A stretch of 5,108 bases of DNA from Chitinophagales bacterium (GTDB taxonomy: Bacteria; Bacteroidota; Bacteroidia; Chitinophagales; Chitinophagaceae): assembly GCA_015654495.1 (NCBI GenBank), contig JAATGW010000595.1, positions 1 to 5,108 of the forward strand, written 5' to 3'. The notes beneath the pieces were generated by a model. That model worked only from the letters and a program-made list of their open reading frames with translations. It did no database searches and was not told where the DNA came from. Made by a program: the position numbers and the translations under genes. This document shows positions 1 to 5,108 of this stretch, in pieces (position 1 is the first letter of the stretch; each line of letters starts with the position of its first letter).

Positions 1-156
1 GACTGGATCGATCAATGCGTTTGTACGTAAAAACGTCTGGCTACAAACAAGAGGCTGCATAGGGGCCGGGGACCAGGTTGGCGGCACCTTTTGTCAAAAA
101 CCCTCGCATGTCATTTCTTAAAAATATAAACAGCAGGCCCTAATTATTTCAAAAAG
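1..156. other. unassigned left-edge segment
   Basis: This stretch lies just beyond the 3' end of the S41 peptidase gene. No gene can be supported. On the minus strand an ATG at 60-58 opens a frame of 20 codons that runs off the left edge, so it could be the start of a next gene in the same direction. On the plus strand one frame is open from the edge to a TAA at 119-121 (39 codons) and another to a TAG at 60-62 (19 codons). All are short enough to occur by chance, and none of the translations is recognisable. No strong terminator hairpin was seen. Confidence 0.3.
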
Positions 157-1646
157 TTAATTACTTTTTAAAAGCATCTTAATTGCAAGTTCTAACGCAT
201 TATCCTTTCCGTTAATAAGATCTCCTATTTTCACCAGGGGAACAAAATCAGGCTTCAATCATTGATCTTTATTTTGATGACCAGGGACGGTCATATATAA
301 TCTGTATTTTGAAATCATAGCCAGCAACCCGGTATTAGGAAGCTGAAAATAAGCATAGCCTCTTCCCGATCCACCGTTTATTGCACCAGGTGATTCTTCC
401 CCGACTAATTTTCCTCTTTTATTCAGTTTTACCAGGTCTGCGAATTGCGTGGCAGCAGACACTGTGAGTCCATCAATAAGAACTACCAACTTACCTGAGA
501 AATGATCAGGATGCGGCTGCTGAATATCCAGGCCAAAAAAACGACTATCTTTTGCTGATGTGTCCATACTGATATACCTTTTCACGGTTTTAGCAGGCAT
601 GTATTTTACACCCCCGATACTATCCGACAGGTATATTTGTCTGTTCGATTCCATTGCATATGAAAACCGAAAAGGTTTGTCTGTGATACAGGAATAAAGC
701 CAGGTCGCATTCACACTCTCGCCACCACCGTTGTTCCTGACACCAATAATCAGCCTGCCTACATTTGATCTCCTGATTTCCTTAAAGACGGAATCAACAA
801 AGGGCTTAAACAATTCTCCATTTTCTTTTAATACATCATTCTGAAACCACGCTATTCTCAGAATTCCGATTCCGGAATTATGTATATAAAATCCAAGAAA
901 CGGCGATTGCGGAAACAGTCCTTTCAGCAATGGATATCCTGCCTTACTGATTACCCGCCGCTCTCTGATCACCGAAAATATTTCCGCGCCAATATTGATT
1001 GTAAATCGTTTGCTGTTCTGAGGACCTTCGAAATGAATCCCGAAAGAATCCATTTCACCGTAAATAATCCGGAACAGAAACGCAAACCTCTGTTCAACCG
1101 CCTGATTTTGAAACTCCGGTTATTTCCTTCAGCAGAAAAACAGGATTCCATTTTCTTCAGCAGATCCCCAACAGGGATATTATTTATTGAAATGATCCTT
1201 GATCCGATAACTACACCAGAGTCTTTGCTGTTATTGCTGGCCACATAAACCTGGCCATCGATAATCCTGACATCAAAAGGAAAAATTCTTGCTGAAGAAG
1301 CAATCGCCTGATAATATTCATCCGGAAGGTCCATCGTCGTATGCAGATCTCCGATCCTCCCGACTACAGGTGCCAGCAGAGAAAAAAATGATGATAAAGT
1401 TTGTTGATCCCTGATATTCTGTGCTGCGGTTTTAAATAAATCACCCAACTCTTTTTCTGTCAGGTAGCGGTATAATGCCGGATGCAAAATCTCCAGACTG
1501 TCTTTCAGCATATCCAGATCAGCAATCAATTCCTTTTTAGAGAATCGTCTGTTTATATCAAATGCTGCTGAACCTTCTGTTTGAGAAAAAGCAATATTAG
1601 TCGCGGGGAAGATCAGCAATACCTGAATTAAAGTCCGCACGAACAT
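157..1646 (-). pseudogene. S41 family peptidase, disrupted by a frameshift and an in-frame stop
   Basis: With the lesions repaired this reads as a 496-residue secreted serine peptidase of family S41 (C-terminal processing/tricorn-like), a normal length for Bacteroidota members. It starts at the ATG at 1646 with a signal peptide (residues 1-22, ending FSQ); an in-frame TAA lies six codons upstream. Next come a helical N-terminal domain with a conserved GDLHT (99-103), a PDZ-like stretch (GSRIISINNIPVGDLL, from 148), then the peptidase core: IIGVRNNGGG (300-309), VLIDGLTVSAA with the presumed nucleophile Ser397, and GEESPGA (417-423). The reading frame breaks after Arg177: one base is missing around 1114-1119, and the -1 frame continues with FQNQAVEQRF. 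A TGA at 259-261 replaces codon 463, yet 33 further family-like residues (from LKPDFVPLVKIGDLI) follow in the same frame to TAA at 157-159. It sits 68 bp downstream of the phosphatase on the same strand and was probably co-transcribed. Two lesions make a functional product unlikely unless the sequence is wrong. Confidence 0.85.
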
Positions 1647-1714
1647 CAGGCGGGATGGTTTTTAGTTTTGGTACCTGCTGTAAGCCTGTATCCGGACAAC
1701 TTTTATAATTCCGG

Positions 1715-3340
1715 TCAGTCTTTAATTACCTCAGTAATAACTTTACCTACAGTGCCACTCGGCATCTGGATATGAAGTAAGGCGGCAATGGTAGGCGCAA
1801 TATCGGTCATGAATACCTGCCGGTAAAGGTTTCCGGGTTTAACACCCCATCCCATAAAAACAAGCGGAATATGCGAATCGTAAGGATATGGTGTTCCATG
1901 TGTTGTTCCTGTTTTTCCACCGTAGAAATAAGCAGGTTTCAGCATTATCTGAATGTCGCCACCTAGCTTTGCATTGTAGCCCTTGATATACATTTCCCTG
2001 AATTCGCCAGGCAACGTGGCTCCGCTTATATCCTCTGTATCAAATGCAAGCAAAATCTCAGGCATTTTATTGAGTTCATTAATCAGGTATTTCTTTACTG
2101 CACTGAAATCAAGTTTTGCGCTATCAATAGCCCTGCGGTTCAGATAGAATTGAAAATTCTCAAATGTCTCAACCAGGCCTTTTACACCAAAATGTTTATC
2201 GGTTTCCACTTCTGCAGGAGTCTCTGCATAAGGCAGGGTTTTGCCGGGCAGCTTCCTTTCTTCCATAAATGAATTATTATGGGCAACTGCATGATCGGCT
2301 GTTATAAAAAACGTGTAATTCCCTTTCCCGACTTTTGCATCGAGAAAACCAAAAAAGTCCGCCAGATCCTTGTCCAGCCTGAGATAAACATCTTCAATTT
2401 CAACCGAATTGGGTCCGTATTGATGCCCGACATAATCAGGAGAAGACAGACTGATGGCAAGAAAATCAGTTATATCGTCACTGCCGAGTTGTTCGTTAAC
2501 CAAAGCAGATTTTGCAAACTGGAGCGTTAGCGTATTACCGTGAGGAGTAGCCGAAATCAATCCGTAATTTTTCCCGGCAAGTAATGCAAGTTTATGCGGG
2601 AAAGCAGGTTTAGGTTCATAACTGAACTTCCCTTCATATGGTTTGTCGTCAGCATCGCTTTGTACATAGGTTTCAACAGGATAAAGCGTGTTCCAATCGA
2701 GTTTGTAAAGGGAATCGACAACCTTAGCATTGTTGAACGCCTTAACCCAGTTGGGAAGTTCATTTAAATAATAAGTACTGGTCACCCAGTTTCCGCTTGT
2801 AGATTCATACCAGTAAGCAGCATTGGCAGAATGGCCAGCGGGAAGAATTCCACCGCGATCCTTAATTGCTATCCCGATTACCTTGGATCTGAAATTGGTT
2901 GCCAAACGAAGTTCATCGGTAACGGTTGTTGTCCACAAATTTTTGGGTGACATCGGCAATGCTGCTGGTCCTCCACCGATTGTTTTTACCGTTGGGTCTT
3001 CAACACAGTAAACTGAACGTTTGAGGCTACGATCGTACCATTCGTTACCAACAATTCCATTAATTGCGGGAACTGAACCAGTATATACGCTTGCATGTCC
3101 GGCGGCAGTTAATGTCTGTGCATAAGGAATCAGGGTATTCTGACAATTAAAGCCTTCCCGCATCAGTCTTTTAAATCCATTCTCACCATATCTCTCATAA
3201 TACCGGTATAAATAATCCCAGCGCATCTGATAAACCATCAAACCCACCACCAATTTAGGCCTCGCAATGTTTTGTGCCTGAAGCTGCACATGAATGAAGA
3301 AGGTTAAACCCAGGCAGAATAAAAAAGATTTTAGACGCAT
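1715..3340 (-). CDS. pafA: PafA-like periplasmic alkaline phosphatase with an altered metal ligand
   Basis: A 541-residue member of the alkaline phosphatase superfamily, closest by eye to PafA, the two-zinc phosphate monoesterase of Bacteroidota that releases phosphate from organic esters in the periplasm. The ATG at 3340 is preferred over the one at 3433 because it puts a clean signal peptide first (MRLKSFLFCL..., cleavage near LQAQ, residues 20-23) and leaves a short leader after a promoter-like box. Against the PafA active site as I know it: nucleophile Thr78 (in TLTAAGH), Asn99 (GNEWY), Lys160 and Arg162 (KDR), Asp302 and His306 (PDYVGH), Asp349-His350 (ADH) and His481 (GTTHG) are all present. 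Asn99, Lys160 and Arg162 mark a monoesterase rather than a diesterase. The exception is residue 37, where the family's VDQMRWDY reads VYQMRWDY: the metal-binding Asp is Tyr (codon TAT, 3230-3232). Catalysis should suffer badly if this is real. Length and fold motifs are otherwise normal. It ends with TGA and is followed after 68 bp by the S41 gene. Confidence 0.92.
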   Translation of the reverse strand: MRLKSFLFCLGLTFFIHVQLQAQNIARPKLVVGLMVYQMRWDYLYRYYERYGENGFKRLMREGFNCQNTLIPYAQTLTAAGHASVYTGSVPAINGIVGNEWYDRSLKRSVYCVEDPTVKTIGGGPAALPMSPKNLWTTTVTDELRLATNFRSKVIGIAIKDRGGILPAGHSANAAYWYESTSGNWVTSTYYLNELPNWVKAFNNAKVVDSLYKLDWNTLYPVETYVQSDADDKPYEGKFSYEPKPAFPHKLALLAGKNYGLISATPHGNTLTLQFAKSALVNEQLGSDDITDFLAISLSSPDYVGHQYGPNSVEIEDVYLRLDKDLADFFGFLDAKVGKGNYTFFITADHAVAHNNSFMEERKLPGKTLPYAETPAEVETDKHFGVKGLVETFENFQFYLNRRAIDSAKLDFSAVKKYLINELNKMPEILLAFDTEDISGATLPGEFREMYIKGYNAKLGGDIQIMLKPAYFYGGKTGTTHGTPYPYDSHIPLVFMGWGVKPGNLYRQVFMTDIAPTIAALLHIQMPSGTVGKVITEVIKD

Positions 3341-3370
3341 AATTCTTTGTTTGCTGTGGAGATTCTCTTT

Positions 3371-3403
3371 CAAATGTATTGGAAATCTGTTAGCATAGCC
3401 AAA
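3371..3403 (-). promoter_or_regulatory. putative Bacteroidota-type promoter of pafA
   Basis: On the minus strand a TACATTTG at 3378-3371 matches the Bacteroidota sigma-A -7 consensus TAnnTTTG exactly. A TTTG at 3403-3400 could serve as the -33 element, with a 21-bp spacer that is near the usual length. Transcription would start near 3365, leaving a leader of about 25 nt before the ATG at 3340. That position also argues for 3340 rather than 3433 as the start codon, because the promoter would lie inside a longer frame. Confidence 0.6.
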
Positions 3404-3413
3404 AAGAACTAAA

Positions 3414-3436
3414 ATTGTGGTCAAGCTTTCCACAAT
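3414..3436. promoter_or_regulatory. inverted repeat between the divergent promoters, possible operator
   Basis: ATTGTGG (3414-3420) and CCACAAT (3430-3436) are perfect 7-bp inverted arms around a 9-bp centre that contains AAGCTT. The element lies about 10 bp upstream of the putative -33 box of pafA and 35 bp upstream of the -7 box of the synthase gene, a natural place for a dimeric regulator acting on both. No regulator gene is in the window, and the role is an inference from symmetry and position. Confidence 0.4.
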
Positions 3437-3471
3437 AGCCTTTTGCCATCCATTCGTTGCTTTAAAAGTTT

Positions 3472-3479
3472 TACATTTG
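3472..3479 (+). promoter_or_regulatory. putative -7 box of the synthase promoter
   Basis: TACATTTG on the plus strand matches TAnnTTTG and is identical to the box used in the opposite direction for pafA. It would start transcription near 3486, about 25 nt ahead of the ATG at 3511, the same leader length as for pafA. The upstream element is poor: the nearest TTTG (3442-3445) leaves a 26-bp spacer, longer than usual, and closer candidates are only partial matches. Confidence 0.5.
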
Positions 3480-3510
3480 CCGCAATTTTTAATCCTAATT
3501 TATCCGGTTT

Positions 3511-4767
3511 ATGGCTGACATATTTGAAAGATTATTGAAGAATCATGGTCCCATAGGGATACACCGCAAACGGGCGCATGGCTATTTCGCATTTCCTAAG
3601 CTCGAAGGCCCTATAGGAAGCCGAATGCAGTTCAGGGGGAAAGAAAAAATCGTATGGAGCCTCAATAATTACCTCGGGTTGGCCAATCACCCGGAAGTAA
3701 GAAAAGCTGATGCCGATGCCGCCGCAAAATTCGGGCTGGCATTACCGATGGGTGCGCGCATGATGAGCGGAAACTCCAACTTCCACGAACAGCTCGAAAA
3801 AGAACTTGCAGCATTTGAATCGAAAGAAGATGCTATCCTGCTTAACTTCGGTTACCAGGGTATGGTGAGTTTAATCGATGTGCTTTGCAACCGTCACGAT
3901 ATTATTGTATACGATGCAGAAAGTCACGCTTGTATTATCGATGGTTTACGCATGCATCCGGGGCACCGCTATGTATATAAGCACAACGACATCGAGGACC
4001 TGGAAAAACAACTCCAGCGTGCAAATAACCTGATCGAAAAACAACAGGGAGGTGGGATACTCGTAATCACTGAAGGTGTTTTCGGAATGGCAGGTGATCA
4101 GGGTAAACTAAAAGAAATATGTGCGCTGAAAGAAAAATACGTTTTCAGATTACTGGTAGATGATGCGCATGGTTTTGGAACTCTCGGAAAAACCGGTGCC
4201 GGCGCAGGTGAAGAACAGGATGTTCAGGATGGTATCGATCTGTATTTTTCCACCTTTGCCAAATCAATGGCTTCTATAGGTGCATTTGTTGCCGGAACAA
4301 GGGATATCATCGACTATATCCGGTACAATATCCGTAGTCAGATCTTCGCCAAAGCGTTGCCAATGCCACTGGTAATGGGAAATCTTAAAAGACTTGAACT
4401 ATTGCGCACAAAGCCCGAGCTAAAAGCTAAACTCTGGGATAATGCATTAAAACTCCAGAATGGTCTCCGCGCAAAAGGATTCGACATTGGAAAAACAGAT
4501 TCAGTGGTAACGCCTGTTTATATGACCGGAGGAGTTGAAGAAGCAACAATCATGGTAACAGACCTGAGAGAAAATTACCATATATTTTGTTCGATAGTCG
4601 TTTATCCTGTAATTCCAAAGGGACATATTATATACAGGTTGATTCCAACAGCAACTCATACCGACGAAGATATCCAGCTTACTCTGAAAGCTTTTGAAGA
4701 AACGAAACAGAAACTTGATGCAGGGCTGTACCAGGGAGTGGAAATTCCGCATATGGCTGAAATGTGA
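3511..4767 (+). CDS. alpha-oxoamine synthase (serine palmitoyltransferase/BioF-like), PLP-dependent
   Basis: A 418-residue cytosolic fold-type I PLP enzyme of the alpha-oxoamine synthase family, which condenses an amino acid with an acyl-CoA or acyl-ACP and releases CO2. Family motifs run in order: NNYLGLANHPEV (52-63), GARMMSGNSNFHEQLE (81-96), NFGYQG (112-117), ESHACIIDG with the ring-stacking His139, EGVFGMAGD (188-196), VDDAH with Asp217 and His220, STFAKS with the Schiff-base Lys251, and RLIPTATHTDEDI with Arg376 as likely carboxylate ligand. All key residues are present, so the enzyme should be active. It is somewhat longer than BioF or Kbl because of extensions at both ends. No biotin genes and no threonine dehydrogenase gene are adjacent, which argues weakly against BioF and Kbl. 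In Bacteroidota a lipid role is plausible: serine palmitoyltransferase, or the cysteate acyltransferase of sulfonolipid (capnine) synthesis. The exact substrate cannot be read from the sequence. The ATG at 3511 follows a suitable -7 box; transcription stops at the hairpin at 4821-4858. Confidence 0.93.
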   Translation: MADIFERLLKNHGPIGIHRKRAHGYFAFPKLEGPIGSRMQFRGKEKIVWSLNNYLGLANHPEVRKADADAAAKFGLALPMGARMMSGNSNFHEQLEKELAAFESKEDAILLNFGYQGMVSLIDVLCNRHDIIVYDAESHACIIDGLRMHPGHRYVYKHNDIEDLEKQLQRANNLIEKQQGGGILVITEGVFGMAGDQGKLKEICALKEKYVFRLLVDDAHGFGTLGKTGAGAGEEQDVQDGIDLYFSTFAKSMASIGAFVAGTRDIIDYIRYNIRSQIFAKALPMPLVMGNLKRLELLRTKPELKAKLWDNALKLQNGLRAKGFDIGKTDSVVTPVYMTGGVEEATIMVTDLRENYHIFCSIVVYPVIPKGHIIYRLIPTATHTDEDIQLTLKAFEETKQKLDAGLYQGVEIPHMAEM

Positions 4768-4772
4768 ACAAC

Positions 4773-4814
4773 CGTTCGACGTTCAACGTTAAACGTTCAA
4801 AGTTCAACGTTGAA
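4773..4814. repeat. degenerate heptamer tandem array, consensus CGTTCAA
   Basis: Six contiguous 7-bp units begin 6 bp after the synthase stop codon: CGTTCGA, CGTTCAA, CGTTAAA, CGTTCAA, AGTTCAA, CGTTGAA. Each differs from the consensus by no more than one base. The last units form a 12-bp palindrome, TTCAACGTTGAA (4803-4814). The array would be transcribed as the 3' untranslated part of the synthase mRNA, just ahead of the terminator. Function unknown. Confidence 0.85.
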
Positions 4815-4820
4815 AGGCAT

Positions 4821-4858
4821 AAAAAAAATGATCTGGTGTTCACCAGATCATTTTTTTT
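4821..4858. terminator. bidirectional intrinsic terminator
   Basis: TGATCTGGTG (4829-4838) and CACCAGATCA (4841-4850) pair perfectly across a TT centre, and the stem is prolonged by eight A (4821-4828) against eight T (4851-4858). Read on the plus strand it ends the synthase transcript 54 bp after its stop; the symmetric A and T tracts let it act equally on minus-strand transcription arriving from the right. Confidence 0.92.
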
Positions 4859-4884
4859 ATTTAAAATCAGTTAATGAAGTTTTT

Positions 4885-4938
4885 GAGTTGTCAGGTTGTT
4901 AGGTCGTCAGGTTATAAGTTTTAGGTTGTAAGTTTCGG
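4885..4938. repeat. degenerate octamer tandem array, consensus AGGTTGTC
   Basis: Seven successive units can be laid out from 4885: GAGTTGTC, AGGTTGTT, AGGTCGTC, AGGTTATA, a 6-bp AGTTTT, AGGTTGTA and AGTTTCGG. The phase is kept except at the shortened fifth unit. The first four are the clearest; the last is doubtful. The sequence is unrelated to the CGTTCAA array on the other side of the terminator. No coding potential was recognised. Confidence 0.65.
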
Positions 4939-4980
4939 GGATCGCAGCTAAATTCATTATCATCAACCTGCCGCTTATAT

Positions 4981-5010
4981 CTGTTGCCTGCTGCCTCCTG
5001 CCTTCTGCCT
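4981..5010. repeat. heptamer tandem array, consensus CTNCTGC
   Basis: Four 7-bp units and a partial fifth: CTGTTGC, CTGCTGC, CTCCTGC, CTTCTGC, CT. The differences fall only at the third and fourth positions. Read on the minus strand the unit is AGGCAGN. A related CTGCCGC at 4968-4974 may be an outlying copy. The array directly abuts the A tract of the terminator-like hairpin to its right. Confidence 0.75.
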
Positions 5011-5042
5011 AAAAAAAAAGAGGCCAGGATAGAAATCCAGCC
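5011..5042 (-). terminator. imperfect terminator-like hairpin for a minus-strand gene to the right
   Basis: On the minus strand GGCTGGAT (5042-5035) can fold onto ATCCTGGCC (5030-5022) across a TTCT loop: GGAT/ATCC pairs perfectly, then a T-T mismatch, then GGC/GCC with one bulged base. A TC pair and nine T (5019-5011) follow. This suggests that a gene beyond the right edge is transcribed towards the synthase and ends near or beyond 5093-5108, where minus-strand stops TAA occur at 5095-5093 and 5103-5101. No protein can be assigned from so little sequence. Confidence 0.4.
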
Positions 5043-5108
5043 CCGTTTTAAATCCAATATCCTATGAAAAACCGAATCTATAACGGGGGCCATTAACGTT
5101 TTATTGCA

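Noticed and set aside
151..169. AT-only inverted repeat AAAAAGT/ACTTTTT overlapping the S41 terminal stop
   Set aside because: The stem is almost purely A-T and overlaps coding sequence; such repeats arise easily in AT-rich DNA.
259..261. TGA read as tryptophan or selenocysteine
   Set aside because: The phosphatase and the synthase both terminate with TGA and use TGG for tryptophan, and no selenocysteine insertion hairpin was seen after the codon.
969..1119. Programmed -1 frameshift producing a full-length S41 protein
   Set aside because: The direction is right (-1), but no X XXY YYZ slippery heptamer in the upstream frame and no evident downstream stem were seen, and the separate in-frame TGA would still truncate the product.
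880..1248. Plus-strand open frame of 122 codons antisense to the S41 gene
   Set aside because: Its translation is not recognisable and it lies wholly within the coding part of the disrupted peptidase gene.
1692..1714. Hairpin between the phosphatase and the peptidase gene as a terminator
   Set aside because: Only a 5-bp CCGGA/TCCGG stem with a 13-nt loop, and no T tract follows on the minus strand.
3341..3433. Longer phosphatase start at 3433
   Set aside because: The extra 31 residues do not resemble a signal peptide, they would bury the MRLKSFLFCL signal sequence, and they contain the promoter-like box.
3427..3436. DnaA box in the divergent intergenic region
   Set aside because: TTTCCACAA resembles the TTATCCACA consensus only imperfectly, stands alone, and is explained by the inverted repeat.
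4773..5010. CRISPR array
   Set aside because: Units are 7-8 bp and directly adjacent with no spacers, and no cas gene is present.
4899..5093. Minus-strand open frame of 64 codons
   Set aside because: It runs through a terminator-like hairpin and two tandem arrays, and its translation is just the arrays read as codons.

Overview
The window looks like chromosomal DNA of a Bacteroidota bacterium, most likely Chitinophagales/Sphingobacteriales-like. The reasons are a PafA-type periplasmic alkaline phosphatase, a secreted S41 peptidase of the Bacteroidota type, an alpha-oxoamine synthase of a lineage I associate with this phylum, signal peptides ending in the usual Ala-Gln style, no clear Shine-Dalgarno sequences, and promoter-like TAnnTTTG boxes. 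The assignment is by recognition only; no search was possible.

Layout. Positions 1-156 hold no gene I can support. Positions 157-1646 (minus) carry an S41 peptidase gene with two independent lesions: a one-base loss near 1114-1119, and an in-frame TGA at 259-261 beyond which a convincing conserved C-terminus continues to a TAA at 157-159. Positions 1715-3340 (minus) hold a full-length PafA-like alkaline phosphatase whose first zinc-ligand aspartate reads as tyrosine (Y37). The two genes lie 68 bp apart on the same strand and probably form one unit, pafA first. A 170-bp divergent intergenic region (3341-3510) contains two facing copies of the -7-like box TACATTTG and a 7+7 inverted repeat between them. 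Positions 3511-4767 (plus) encode an intact PLP-dependent alpha-oxoamine synthase, a candidate for the first step of sphingolipid or sulfonolipid base synthesis. Positions 4768-5108 are non-coding: a six-copy heptamer array, a near-perfect bidirectional terminator, a degenerate octamer array, a second heptamer array of different sequence, and an imperfect terminator-like hairpin facing the minus strand.

How the parts fit. The alkaline phosphatase and the peptidase are both predicted to be exported, and both carry suspicious changes at key positions; the divergent lipid-type synthase looks intact. This suggests either decay of the minus-strand unit or local sequence error. The most unusual non-coding feature is three unrelated short-unit degenerate tandem arrays packed around a terminator within 240 bp. 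I found no clear new multi-gene system.
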